Program-made: the position numbers and the translations under genes
Assembly: GCF_018417535.1 (NCBI RefSeq)
Contig: NZ_CP070978.1
Span: 1,922,001-1,986,000, forward strand
Origin: Burkholderia pyrrocinia
GTDB taxonomy: Bacteria > Pseudomonadota > Gammaproteobacteria > Burkholderiales > Burkholderiaceae
Reading direction: 5' to 3'
DNA: 64,000 bases
The notes under the pieces: model-generated
What the model saw: the letters and a program-made list of their open reading frames with translations, nothing else
What the model was told of the DNA's origin: nothing
Databases searched by the model: none
In this document: piece after piece, positions 25,285 to 35,561 of the stretch
Layout: every line of letters starts with the position of its first letter
How positions within the stretch are numbered: position 1 is the stretch's first letter

Positions 25285-26355
25285 TCAAGCGCGTTCGTAC
25301 CAGCCCTTCGACCGGTTGACGATGCGCACCACCAGCAGCATGACGGGCACTTCGATCAGCACGCCCACCACGGTGGCCAGCGCCGCGCCGGAATGAAAAC
25401 CGAACAGGCTGATCGCAGCCGCGACGGCCAGCTCGAAGAAATTGGACGCGCCGATCAGCGCCGACGGGCACGCGATGTTGTGCTTCTCGCCGACCGCGCG
25501 ATTGAGCCAGTACGCGAGCGCCGAATTGAAAAACACCTGGATCAGGATCGGCACCGCAAGCAGCGCGATCACCAGCGGCTGCTTCAGGATCGCTTCGCCC
25601 TGGAACGCGAACAGCAGCACGAGCGTAACCAGCAACGCGGCGATCGACCACGGGCCGATTTTCGCCATCGCGTCGTCGAATGCGGCCTGACCGTTCGCGA
25701 GCAGCCGCTTGCGCCAGAGCTGCGCAAGGATCACCGGGATGACGATATAAAGGACCACCGACGTGAGCAGCGTCGCCCACGGCACCGTAATCGCCGACAT
25801 CCCAAGCAGCAATCCGACCAGCGGCGCGAACGCGATCACCATGATGCTGTCGTTCAGCGCCACCTGCGACAGCGTGAACAGCGGATCGCCGCCGGTCAGC
25901 CGGCTCCACACGAACACCATCGCCGTGCACGGTGCAGCAGCCAGCAGAATCAGGCCGGCGATGTAGCTGTCGAGCTGCTCGGCCGGCAGCACCGGCGCGA
26001 ACAGATGCCGGATGAACAGCCAGCCGAGGAAGGCCATCGAGAACGGCTTGACGAGCCAGTTCACGACGAGCGTGACGCCGATGCCTTTTACGTGCTGACG
26101 CACTTCGTGCAACGCGCCGAAGTCGACCTTGACCAGCATCGGGATGATCATCACCCAGATGAGCAATCCGACCGGCAGATTGACCTGCGCATATTCCATC
26201 CGGCCGATCTGCTGGAACAGGCCGGGCAGCGCCTGGCCGAGCGCGATGCCGGCGACGATGCACAGCGCCACCCAGACGGTCAGATAGCGTTCGAAGAAGT
26301 TGATGGAGGGCTTTGCAACGGCCTGCTCCGGCGGGGCGACGTTGGACGTGTTCAT
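25285..26355 (-). CDS. arsB: ACR3-family arsenite efflux permease
   Basis: A 356-residue inner-membrane protein with ten predicted helices. The ACR3 landmarks are VWVALCIVAGIALGQALPGL, AAPCTAMVFVWSRLTGGDP with the essential thiolate-bearing cysteine, and ALNDSIMVIAFAPLVG. It extrudes As(III), and perhaps Sb(III), using the proton gradient. It lies 64 bp after arsC in the operon. The symbol arsB is often used for this family, but it is the ACR3 type, not the E. coli ArsB type. Confidence 0.94.
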   Translation of the reverse strand: MNTSNVAPPEQAVAKPSINFFERYLTVWVALCIVAGIALGQALPGLFQQIGRMEYAQVNLPVGLLIWVMIIPMLVKVDFGALHEVRQHVKGIGVTLVVNWLVKPFSMAFLGWLFIRHLFAPVLPAEQLDSYIAGLILLAAAPCTAMVFVWSRLTGGDPLFTLSQVALNDSIMVIAFAPLVGLLLGMSAITVPWATLLTSVVLYIVIPVILAQLWRKRLLANGQAAFDDAMAKIGPWSIAALLVTLVLLFAFQGEAILKQPLVIALLAVPILIQVFFNSALAYWLNRAVGEKHNIACPSALIGASNFFELAVAAAISLFGFHSGAALATVVGVLIEVPVMLLVVRIVNRSKGWYERA

Positions 26356-26419
26356 TGGACGGGTATCGGTCTTGAAGTCGCTGGCGGCCCGTGGATTCGG
26401 CCGGCCGCCACGCGAACGA

Positions 26420-26914
26420 TCAGCTCCGGGAAATCTCGGTCAGTGCCGCCTGGAGTTCGGCGTTGCTCATGCGATCGAGCGGCAGCGCCAGCAACTGCAG
26501 CATGCGATAGCCGATCGCCTGGCGCGTGAGTTCGAACGCGAGACGCTTGCCTTCGTCGCCGCCCAACGCGTTCGACGGATCGGCGTAGCCCCAATGCACT
26601 TTGACGGGGCTGCCGGGCCAGTACGGACACGTCTCCGCGGCCGCACTGTCGCACACCGTGATGACGACGCGCAATTCTGGCACACCGTCGCCGACGAATT
26701 CGTCCCAGCTCTTGCTGCGGTAGCCGCTTACGTCGACACCGGCGTTCGTCAGCGCTTCCAGCGCGAACGGATTGAGCCGGCCGCTCGGCGCGCTGCCGGC
26801 GCTGTACGCGCGCACGTCCTTGCCGAGCGTCGCCGCCCAATGATTGAGCATGCCTTCCGCGAGCACGCTGCGCGCGGAGTTGTGGGTGCAGAGGATCAGG
26901 ACGTTCGTGGTCAT
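26420..26914 (-). CDS. arsC: Arsenate reductase, low-molecular-weight phosphatase type
   Basis: A 164-residue enzyme that reduces arsenate to arsenite for export by the ACR3 pump. The N-terminal P-loop is LCTHNSARSVLAEGML, a variant of the CX5R loop of the LMW-PTP-related arsenate reductases. Later cysteines occur in VVITVCDSAAAETCPYWPG, as expected for the thioredoxin- or glutathione-linked disulfide cascade. It lies 22 bp after arsR. Confidence 0.93.
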   Translation of the reverse strand: MTTNVLILCTHNSARSVLAEGMLNHWAATLGKDVRAYSAGSAPSGRLNPFALEALTNAGVDVSGYRSKSWDEFVGDGVPELRVVITVCDSAAAETCPYWPGSPVKVHWGYADPSNALGGDEGKRLAFELTRQAIGYRMLQLLALPLDRMSNAELQAALTEISRS

Positions 26915-26936
26915 GGGCGAGGTACGCGAAGGCGCT

Positions 26937-27272
26937 TCAGGAAGATTGCGTGCCGGGCGTCGAACAGGCGGACATCGGCGAGCACGGATTACCGCCGCAG
27001 CAGTTCTCCGTGAGATAGGTCAGCAAGCCGTTCATCGTCGCGAAGTTCGCGCAGTAGATGACGAAGCGGCCTTCCTGCCGGCTCGTGACGAGCTCGGCAT
27101 GGGCCAATTCCTTCAGATGAAAGGAGAGCGATGAAGGGGGCACATCCAGCAGCGTGGCGATCTGCCCGGCCGGCAGGCCCTGCGGCCCCGCCTGCACCAG
27201 CGCGCGGAAGACGGCGAGCCGGGATTCGTGCGCGAGCGCCGAGAGCGCCGAAATGGTCTGGTTCGTTTCCAT
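26937..27272 (-). CDS. arsR: ArsR arsenite-responsive repressor
   Basis: A 111-residue ArsR protein. The winged helix reads ALAHESRLAVFRALVQAG, then DVPPSSLSFHLKELAHAELV and RQEGRFVIYCANF. Cysteines cluster near the C-terminus (ENCCGGNPCSPMSACS) rather than in the classic ELCVCDL helix, which marks the type whose As(III) site is built from C-terminal cysteines. It is the first gene of arsR-arsC-acr3-arsH-arsN and starts two bases after its operator. Confidence 0.93.
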   Translation of the reverse strand: METNQTISALSALAHESRLAVFRALVQAGPQGLPAGQIATLLDVPPSSLSFHLKELAHAELVTSRQEGRFVIYCANFATMNGLLTYLTENCCGGNPCSPMSACSTPGTQSS

Positions 27273-27274
27273 TT

Positions 27275-27298
27275 TTCGATAATAGTCGAAATATCGAA
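27275..27298. promoter_or_regulatory. ArsR operator
   Basis: TTCGATA and TATCGAA are perfect inverted repeats flanking ATAGTCGAAA, two bases before the arsR start codon. The whole 24-bp site is AT-rich, as in known ArsR operators. The leader of the transcript must be very short or absent. Confidence 0.75.
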
Positions 27299-27476
27299 TC
27301 ATGGAAAGCCACTTCGAGATGAAGCGGCGGCCAGGCGGTGACCAACGATCGGGGACACCCAAAACGACTGCCTCAGCCGACGAACCCTTCGTCCGCCGAC
27401 AACCCCGCTTTCAACGACGCGTCGCGCGCTTCCCGATGCGCTCCCACGGCCGTCGGCATCTCGCTCGACGCACGGC

Positions 27477-27884
27477 TCACGGCCGCGAGAACACCATCAC
27501 GCGCCCCGACACGCGCTGCAGCTTGAGCCAGCCCATGTCGGCCGTGAAGCGCAGCTGCTGCAGCGGAAAATCGAACGTGGCCTTCCCGGCAGCGCTCACG
27601 ACCGCGTCGGCGATCCAGCGGATCAGCGCCTTCCCTTCGTCGGTCGTCACGCTGCCGTTCTGGATGCCGCCGTAGAAGTAGCGATTCCCGGCGTTGACCT
27701 CGTTCTGCAGCTGCATCCAGTGGCCCGGCAAACCCGGCAGCGTCCGGAACAGGTCGGCGACGCGCTTCGTCGTCAGGCCGCGCGCCCACAGCGCACCGTT
27801 CACATCCGGCCGAACCAGATTGTGGCGATCCGCTTCCCGGGCCTGCCCCTTGATATCGCCCCGCAGGGCCTCGTGCTTCGACAT
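27477..27884 (-). CDS. Hypothetical protein of 135 residues
   Basis: I do not recognise the family. From ATG 27884 (GAGG upstream) the protein begins MSKHEALRGDIKGQAREADR, continues NLVRPDVNGALWARGLTTKR and ends LRFTADMGWLKLQRVSGRVM, with no membrane helix or signal peptide. Composition and codon use look genuine. It lies between the ars operon, which runs the same way, and the EmrAB operon, with about 110 bp on the latter side, so it is likely a single transcript. Confidence 0.65.
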   Translation of the reverse strand: MSKHEALRGDIKGQAREADRHNLVRPDVNGALWARGLTTKRVADLFRTLPGLPGHWMQLQNEVNAGNRYFYGGIQNGSVTTDEGKALIRWIADAVVSAAGKATFDFPLQQLRFTADMGWLKLQRVSGRVMVFSRP

Positions 27885-27996
27885 GACGCAATCCTCATGG
27901 TGATGGGCGCGGGAAAGTGGCCCCGCGCGCGCCGCTTGCACGATACGCCCGTTGTGCGAAGTCATCGCCTGTCAGGTTTGTCAGGCCCGAGCACCG

Positions 27997-29577
27997 TCAC
28001 GCCTTCTTCCCTTTCAGCACGAACGCCGCCGCCGTACACCCGATCATCGCGATCCCGGCGATCAGGAACGTATCGCTGTACGCCATCAGCAACGCCTCGC
28101 GCATCACGCGCTGGTTGATGAGCCCGAGCGCGAACTCGTGCACGCCGGAGACCGACCCGCCCGGCAGCGCGTCCGCGCGCGGCGCATGCACGCGCGCGAG
28201 CAGCCGCGCGAGCATCGCCATGCGCTCCTGGAACGCTTCGGAGAACGGCGTGACCGCCTCGCCGATCCGCATCGCGTGCAGTTTCTGCCGCTCGACGACG
28301 ATCTGGCTCATCACCGCGATGCCGATCGCGCCGCCAACGTTGCGGACCATGTTGAACACGCCCGACGCGGAGCCGAGCTGCGCCCTCTCGATGCCGTCGA
28401 CGGCCATCACGGCCAGCGCGATCACGACGAACGACTGCCCGATCCCGCGCACGATCAGCGACGGCACGATCACGTTCGATGCAGCGTCGGCGTCGAGGTG
28501 AATGTTCATCAGACACCCGGCCGTGACCAGCACGAAGCCGAGCACGATCGTCGTGCGCGGGCTGGTGCGGCGCATCAGCGGCGGCGTGAGGAACGACATC
28601 GCGAACTGCACGAGCCCGTATGGAATCATCGCGAGGCCGATGTCGCGCGCGCTGTAGCCGTGCAGTTCCGCGAAGTAGTTCGGCACGAGGAACACCACGC
28701 CGAACACGACCGCGCCGAACAGGAACTGCATCAGGCTCGCGATCCCGAAGTTGTAGCGGCCGAGCAGGCGCAGGTTGATGAACGGCTCCTTGCGCCGCAG
28801 CTCGATCGCGACGAATGCGGCGAGACCGACCGCCGCGACGATCGACAGTTCGACGATCAGGTCCGACGCGAACCAGTCCTTGCGCCCGCCCTCCTCCAGC
28901 ACGATCTGCAGCGCGCTCAACCCGATCGCCATCGTCGCGATCCCGAACCAGTCGGCCCGCCTGAGCATTCCGAGCTGCACGGGCAAGGGCCGGATCGCCC
29001 AGCCGATCGCCGCGACCAGCGCAATCGCGGGCGGAATCTGCAGGTAGAAGATCCAGCGCCACGAATACATGTCGGTCAGCCAGCCGCCGACCGACGGCCC
29101 CGCCGCCTGGGCAACGTTGTTCGCAATCGCGAACAGCGCCATCCCGAGCGGGTGTTTCGACGGCGGCAGTTCGGTGACGATCAGCTGGAACGACAGCGGG
29201 ATCAGCACGCCGCCGAACGCGCCCTGCAGCGCACGCGCGACGATCATCGTCGAGATGCTCGGCGCGACCGAGCACGCGAGCGAAAACGCGAGAAACCCGG
29301 TCGCGCCGACCAACAGCACGCGTCGCGCGGAAAACACCTGCACGAGCCAGCCGGTGAGCGGAATCACGACGATCTCGGCGACCAGGTACGCGGTGGTGAT
29401 CCACGAGCCTTCCTCGAAGCTCGCGCCGAGCGAGCCGCGGATGTCGGGTAGCGACGCGTTGGTCACGTGCACGTTCATGCCGGCCATGAAGCAGCCGAAC
29501 ACGCCGCCGAGCACCGCGACCCACGCGCGCAGCGAAACGGTATCGTCTTGCGCGGCCTGCGCGGTCGCGGCGGTCAC
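27997..29577 (-). CDS. DHA2-family (EmrB/QacA) 14-helix MFS efflux pump
   Basis: A 526-residue inner-membrane drug/proton antiporter. The N-terminal FGCFMAGMNVHVTNASLPDI, the motif around WITTAYLVAEIVVIPLTGWL, and motif C-like AAGPSVGGWLTDMYSWRWIF are typical of EmrB. It overlaps the EmrA gene by four bases and forms with it and the OprM lipoprotein a tripartite pump. Substrates are not predictable; related Burkholderia pumps export organic acids, fusaric acid-like compounds or antibiotics. Confidence 0.92.
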   Translation of the reverse strand: MTAATAQAAQDDTVSLRAWVAVLGGVFGCFMAGMNVHVTNASLPDIRGSLGASFEEGSWITTAYLVAEIVVIPLTGWLVQVFSARRVLLVGATGFLAFSLACSVAPSISTMIVARALQGAFGGVLIPLSFQLIVTELPPSKHPLGMALFAIANNVAQAAGPSVGGWLTDMYSWRWIFYLQIPPAIALVAAIGWAIRPLPVQLGMLRRADWFGIATMAIGLSALQIVLEEGGRKDWFASDLIVELSIVAAVGLAAFVAIELRRKEPFINLRLLGRYNFGIASLMQFLFGAVVFGVVFLVPNYFAELHGYSARDIGLAMIPYGLVQFAMSFLTPPLMRRTSPRTTIVLGFVLVTAGCLMNIHLDADAASNVIVPSLIVRGIGQSFVVIALAVMAVDGIERAQLGSASGVFNMVRNVGGAIGIAVMSQIVVERQKLHAMRIGEAVTPFSEAFQERMAMLARLLARVHAPRADALPGGSVSGVHEFALGLINQRVMREALLMAYSDTFLIAGIAMIGCTAAAFVLKGKKA

Positions 29578-30698
29578 GAGCCGGCCCCCTGCGTGCCGCG
29601 CGTGTCCACGCGCGCGATCACCGACATCCCGGGTCGCAGCACGACGCCGGCCGGCGGCGTATCGACGCTGATCTTCACGGGGATGCGCTGCACGATCTTC
29701 GTGAAGTTGCCGGTCGCGTTGTCGGGCGGCAGCAGCGCGAACTGGGCGCCGGAGCCCGGCGCGAGGCCGATCACGCGGCCGTGCAGCGTGCGGCCCGAAT
29801 ACGTGTCGACGTCGATCTCGACGGGCTGGCCGTCATGCATCGCGCCGAGCTGCGTTTCCTTGAAATTCGCCACGACGTACACGTCGCTCAGCGGCACCAC
29901 CGCGAGCAGCGGCATCCCGACCTCGACATACTGGCCCGCACGCACCGCGCGCTGGCCGACGCTGCCGTCGCGCGTCGCGCGGATCACCGTGTGGTCGAGA
30001 TCGAGCTGCACGAGCGCCAGCCGGGCCTGGGCGGCCGCGAGCCGGGCGCGCGCCTGCGCGATCGCTGCCGTGCTCTGCTCGCGGCGGCGCTGCAGCACGG
30101 TCTGCTGGTCGGTCTGCACCCGCACGGCCGCGCCCGCGCGGGCCAGCTCGGCGCGCGCCTTCAGCGCGTCCGCGTGTGCCTGCTCCCAGCGCTGTCCGCT
30201 CGCGGCGGATTCGGCGAGCAGTTGCTTGTAGCGCGTCGCATCGGCATCGCGCCGCGTGGCCTCGGCGCGCGCGGCGGCCGCGTCGGCGTCGGCCTGCGCG
30301 ATCTGGCTGCGCTGCTGGCCGACCTGCGCGTCGAGCGTCGCGGCCGCCGCCTGCTCGGCCTGCAGCGTCGCGTCGGCCGCCGCGACGGCGGCCTGCGCAT
30401 CGTCGACTTTCGCGCGATAGTCGCGATCGTCGAGCCGCACGAGCACGTCGCCGCGCTTCACCGGCTGGTTGTCGTCGACCGCGACCTGCGCGACATAGCC
30501 CGACACGCGCGAACTGACCGTGACGACGTCGGCGCGGACATACGCGTCGTCGGTGCCCTCGATGAAGCGGCCGACGGCCCACCAGTGCCAGCCGAACACG
30601 GCGAGCGCGATGACGGCGAGCACGACGCCCGCGACGATCAGTTGGCGCCGGGAGAACCGGGCGGATTTGGTTTTTTCGGGTACGGCAGTCGTGCTCAT
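29574..30698 (-). CDS. EmrA/HlyD-family periplasmic adaptor
   Basis: A 374-residue membrane fusion protein. One N-terminal helix (LIVAGVVLAVIALAVFGWHW) anchors it. The lipoyl half VSSRVSGYVAQVAVDDNQPV, a long Ala/Gln/Arg-rich coiled-coil hairpin (about residues 95-205), and the beta-barrel region DVYVVANFKETQLG follow. It bridges the EmrB-type pump and the OprM-type channel. Gene order oprM-emrA-emrB and the four-base overlap with emrB show one operon. Confidence 0.92.
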   Translation of the reverse strand: MSTTAVPEKTKSARFSRRQLIVAGVVLAVIALAVFGWHWWAVGRFIEGTDDAYVRADVVTVSSRVSGYVAQVAVDDNQPVKRGDVLVRLDDRDYRAKVDDAQAAVAAADATLQAEQAAAATLDAQVGQQRSQIAQADADAAAARAEATRRDADATRYKQLLAESAASGQRWEQAHADALKARAELARAGAAVRVQTDQQTVLQRRREQSTAAIAQARARLAAAQARLALVQLDLDHTVIRATRDGSVGQRAVRAGQYVEVGMPLLAVVPLSDVYVVANFKETQLGAMHDGQPVEIDVDTYSGRTLHGRVIGLAPGSGAQFALLPPDNATGNFTKIVQRIPVKISVDTPPAGVVLRPGMSVIARVDTRGTQGAGS

Positions 30699-30757
30699 GA
30701 TCGGAATGATGAGTTGGCGTGCAAGAGAACGGACAGGGGCGCAGCGAAGGCGGCCGG

Positions 30758-32248
30758 CTACGGTTGCCAGCCGCCCCCGAGCGCCTTGAACACGGCGACC
30801 TGGTCGAGCGCGACCTGCTGCGTCGATTCGGCCAGCGCCGAATCGACCGCGACGAGGCTGCGCTGCGCGTCGAGCACGCCGAGGAAATCGAGTGCACCGG
30901 CCTCGTAGTTCAGCTCGGCGAGGCGATAGGCGCGCGCATGCTCGGCGCGCGCGGTTTCGAGCGCGGCGCGGCGGCGCCACGCGGCGCCGTACCGCGCGAG
31001 CGCCTGCTCGGTTTCCTTCAGCGCGCGCAGTACCTGCGCATCGAATTGCGCGCGGGCGAGCGTGTTGTCGGCGCGCGCCTGCGCGAGCCGCGCCCGGCTC
31101 GCCGCCAGGTTCGGGAAACGCCACGTGATCAGCGGACCGACGCCCCATGCGATCGCGTACTTGTCGCCGAGCGTCGACGGATCGCTGCCGGTCGACAGCC
31201 AGTTCACCGAGCCGCCGAGCGAGATCGACGGATACAGCTCGGCCGTCGCCACGCCGATCCGCGCATTCGCGGCGGCCAGCTGGCGCTCGCTCTCGCGCAG
31301 GTCGGGGCGCCGCCGCAGCAGCGACGCGCCGTCGCCGACCGGGAACGGCCGCGCGAGCACCGGCGCCGTGCGGCAGTGCGCGGCCGCATCGGGCAGCGCG
31401 CCCGGCGCGCGCCCGGTCAGCACCGCGAGTTCGTACAGCGCCGCGCGACGCGACCCGACGAGCGCCGGCAGGTCGGCGCGCGTGTCGTCGGCGAACGCGC
31501 GCGAGCGCGCCACTTCGAGGTCGGACACGAGCCCGTGCGCGCGCTGCTTCGCCGTCAGCGCGGCAAGCCGGTCCGCGATCGCGACCGACTGCTCGGCCAC
31601 GTCGATCCGCTCGCCGTACGCGCACACCTGCGCATACGCGGCCGTCGTCTCGGCGGCCACCACGACGCGCATCGCATCGGACGCGGCCTGCACCGTGTCG
31701 GCGTCCGCGCGTGCGGCGTCGACGAGATGGCGCACGCGGCCCCACAGATCGACTTCCCACGACAGCGAGAACGACGGCGCGAAGCCCCAGCGCGTGCGCG
31801 CGTCGGTGCCCTTGGCCGCCGCGACGACCTGGTCGGGCGCGTGCTTGCCGTAGTCGACGCCGAACCCCGCCGTCGTGTCGGGCAGCCGTGCGGCGCCGGT
31901 CTCGTCGAACACGGCGCGCGCCCGCTCGACCCGCGCGACGGCCGCCGCGAGATCGCGGTTCTGCGCGAGCGCATCGCGCACGAGGCCGTCGAGCACGGGA
32001 TCGTCGTAGAGCCGCCACCAGCGCTCCGGCGGCTCGCCGCCGGCCGCGACCGGCACGCCTGATGCTGCGTGGAACGGCCCGGTACGCGCCGCGTCGGGCG
32101 CAGGCGGCCGGTACGGCTCGCCGACCGAACACGCGGCCAGCGCGGCCGACGCCAGCAGCACGGCCGCGCAGGTGGCGCGCCGCGCGCGCGGCAGTGCGCC
32201 GGGGGCAGGAGAAACGGGCGAAGCGGACGGAATGGACGGAACGCGCAT
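30758..32248 (-). CDS. OprM/NodT-family outer-membrane efflux lipoprotein
   Basis: A 496-residue TolC-like channel. The signal sequence ends in a lipobox, ASAALAACS, giving a lipidated cysteine near residue 40. Two similar halves follow, with LSWEVDLWGRVRHLVDAARA and the second-half RRRPDLRESERQLAAANARI and ELYPSISLGGSVNW, all hallmarks of the NodT/OprM family. It is the first gene of the efflux operon and is divergent from the AraC gene at 32283, which probably regulates it. Confidence 0.93.
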   Translation of the reverse strand: MRVPSIPSASPVSPAPGALPRARRATCAAVLLASAALAACSVGEPYRPPAPDAARTGPFHAASGVPVAAGGEPPERWWRLYDDPVLDGLVRDALAQNRDLAAAVARVERARAVFDETGAARLPDTTAGFGVDYGKHAPDQVVAAAKGTDARTRWGFAPSFSLSWEVDLWGRVRHLVDAARADADTVQAASDAMRVVVAAETTAAYAQVCAYGERIDVAEQSVAIADRLAALTAKQRAHGLVSDLEVARSRAFADDTRADLPALVGSRRAALYELAVLTGRAPGALPDAAAHCRTAPVLARPFPVGDGASLLRRRPDLRESERQLAAANARIGVATAELYPSISLGGSVNWLSTGSDPSTLGDKYAIAWGVGPLITWRFPNLAASRARLAQARADNTLARAQFDAQVLRALKETEQALARYGAAWRRRAALETARAEHARAYRLAELNYEAGALDFLGVLDAQRSLVAVDSALAESTQQVALDQVAVFKALGGGWQP

Positions 32249-32282
32249 CGGGTGGCAAGAAGGTCGAACAAACGATGGGCTT

Positions 32283-33131
32283 ATGGTAATTTCGACCTAT
32301 GCGGTCGATCTCGCGCGTAAAGTGCATTCGTCGTCGAGAAAAGGACACACGGATCAATTGGAAAATTTCTTCATCGCGCTCGAGCGCCAGGCGCGCGACA
32401 AGCAGATCGCCGTCGTCGCGTCCGACTCGCCGGCCGGCATGTCGTACCCGCCGCATTCGCACCGCCAGGGCCAGCTCATCCACGCAATTTCCGGCGTGAT
32501 GATCGTGCACGCGGACGCGGGCAGCTGGGTCGTGCCGACGGGCCGCGCGGTGTGGGTGCCGGGCGGCACGCAGCACGAGATCCGCTCGGCCGGCGACGTC
32601 CAGATGCGCACCGTGTTCGTCGGCCCCGAGGTACGGCCGAGCCTGCCGAACGAATGCCGGGTGATCGAGGTCGGCACGCTGCTGCGCGAACTGATCGTGA
32701 CGGCCTGCGACCTGCCCGCCGACTACGACCTGTCGCACCGCGCGGGCCGCGTGCTCGCGCTGATCCTCGACGAGATCGAGATCGCACCGTCGCTGTCGCT
32801 GCACGTGCCGATGCCGCGCCATCCCGCGCTCGTCGCGCTGTGCACGCGGCTCATCAACGAACCGTCGTCGGTCGTCACGCTGCAGTCGTGGGCGCGCGAC
32901 GCGCACATGAACGAGCGCACGCTCGCGCGCGCGTTCAAGCGCGAGACAGGCATGACGCACGGCGCGTGGTGCCGCCACGCGCGGCTGCTGCTGAGCCTGC
33001 CGCGCCTCGCCGCCGGCACGCCGATCCTCGAACTCGCGCTCGAACACGGCTACGACAGCCCCAGCGCGTTCGCGGCGATGTTCCGCAAGGCGCTTGGCGT
33101 CGCGCCGAGCGAATACTTTCGGCGGCGCTGA
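32283..33131 (+). CDS. AraC-family regulator, probable controller of the efflux operon
   Basis: A 282-residue AraC protein with an N-terminal cupin (SYPPHSHRQGQLIHAISGVM) and a C-terminal double HTH (SVVTLQSWARDAHMNERTLA, AFKRETGMTHGAWCRHARLL, ELALEHGYDSPSAFAAMFRK). The ATG at 32283 leaves only 34 bp to the divergent oprM start. A TTG at 32358 (LENFFIALERQ), preceded by AAAAGGA, would leave a normal promoter region and may be the true start. Confidence 0.88.
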   Translation: MVISTYAVDLARKVHSSSRKGHTDQLENFFIALERQARDKQIAVVASDSPAGMSYPPHSHRQGQLIHAISGVMIVHADAGSWVVPTGRAVWVPGGTQHEIRSAGDVQMRTVFVGPEVRPSLPNECRVIEVGTLLRELIVTACDLPADYDLSHRAGRVLALILDEIEIAPSLSLHVPMPRHPALVALCTRLINEPSSVVTLQSWARDAHMNERTLARAFKRETGMTHGAWCRHARLLLSLPRLAAGTPILELALEHGYDSPSAFAAMFRKALGVAPSEYFRRR

Positions 33132-33207
33132 ACTGCGCATCGCTGCGTGCAACTGGTCGCGCGCGCCTCCCAGCGGTCGACGTGGCTCACGTATGTCACG
33201 GCGGTCG

Positions 33208-34770
<1,563 letters not shown>

Positions 34771-35230
34771 GTGACCGATTCGACGCATCAATTGCCGCTG
34801 TCCGCGCCGCAGCCCGATTTCTGGGAGGCCGCGCTCGCGTATCCCGTCCCGTCGACGCATATCTATGCGGCCGAGTATCTGGAGATTCGCGGCGCGCTCG
34901 ACACCGGTGCATTCGAGCGCGCGCTGCGGCAAGTGATCCGCGAGGCGCAGACGCTGCACACGACGCATATCGTCCTGCACGGCGACACGCCCGTGCGTGT
35001 GCTCGACGCGGCGATCGCCGACGACTGGACGCTCGAATACGTGGACCTCGCCGGCACGGCCGACGCGCACGCCGGCATGCGCGCGCACTGCACGGGCGCG
35101 ATCGAGCTTGCGCGCGGGCCGTTCTTCCGCCACACGCTGTACCGCATCGCGCCCGATCACTACTACTGGTACCAGGGCTACGCGCACATCCTGGTCGACG
35201 GCTACTCGGGCAGCCTGATCGCCGTGCGCG
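34771..35230 (+). pseudogene. N-terminal fragment of an NRPS condensation domain
   Basis: From GTG 34771 the frame encodes about 150 residues of a condensation domain: PQPDFWEAALAYPVPSTHIY, then LDTGAFERALRQVIREAQTL, then the active-site region YAHILVDGYSGSLIA, equivalent to HHxxxDG. Just after that motif the homology stops and the next bases belong, in another frame, to a LuxR regulator. Adenylation and carrier domains are absent. The gene cannot make a working synthetase. Confidence 0.8.
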
Positions 35231-35491
35231 CGCCTCGCGCATGCCGCGCACGCGTACCTGATGCCGCGCCTCGCCGATCCGATCGCGCCGGCCGGCGGCG
35301 GACTGACGCTGCGCGAACGCGAGATGCTGGCATGGACGGCCGATGGCAAGACAGCTTACGAGATCGGCAAGATATTCGGGATCGCGGAGCGGACAGTGAA
35401 GTTCCATCTGCAGAACGCCGTCGTGAAGCTCGACGCGATGAACAAGACACATGCGGCCACCAAGGCCGCGATGCTCGGGCTGCTGCCCTGA
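35228..35491 (+). pseudogene. C-terminal (DNA-binding) fragment of a LuxR-type quorum-sensing regulator
   Basis: The frame from about 35228 to the stop at 35491 reads AHAYLMPRLADP, then LTLREREMLAWTADGKTAYE, IGKIFGIAERTVKFHLQNAV and KLDAMNKTHAATKAAMLGLL, the HTH domain of an acyl-homoserine-lactone receptor such as CepR/CepR2. The autoinducer-binding half is missing. It is one frame off the upstream NRPS fragment. Whether any translation start serves it is unclear; ATG at 35261 would give a 76-residue HTH-only protein. Confidence 0.78.
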
Positions 35492-35561
35492 CGGCGCGCG
35501 CCTGCACGCCGCAACCTGAAAGAAGCCCGGGCCGGTCACGCCGCCCGGGCCTCGGCCCCGC

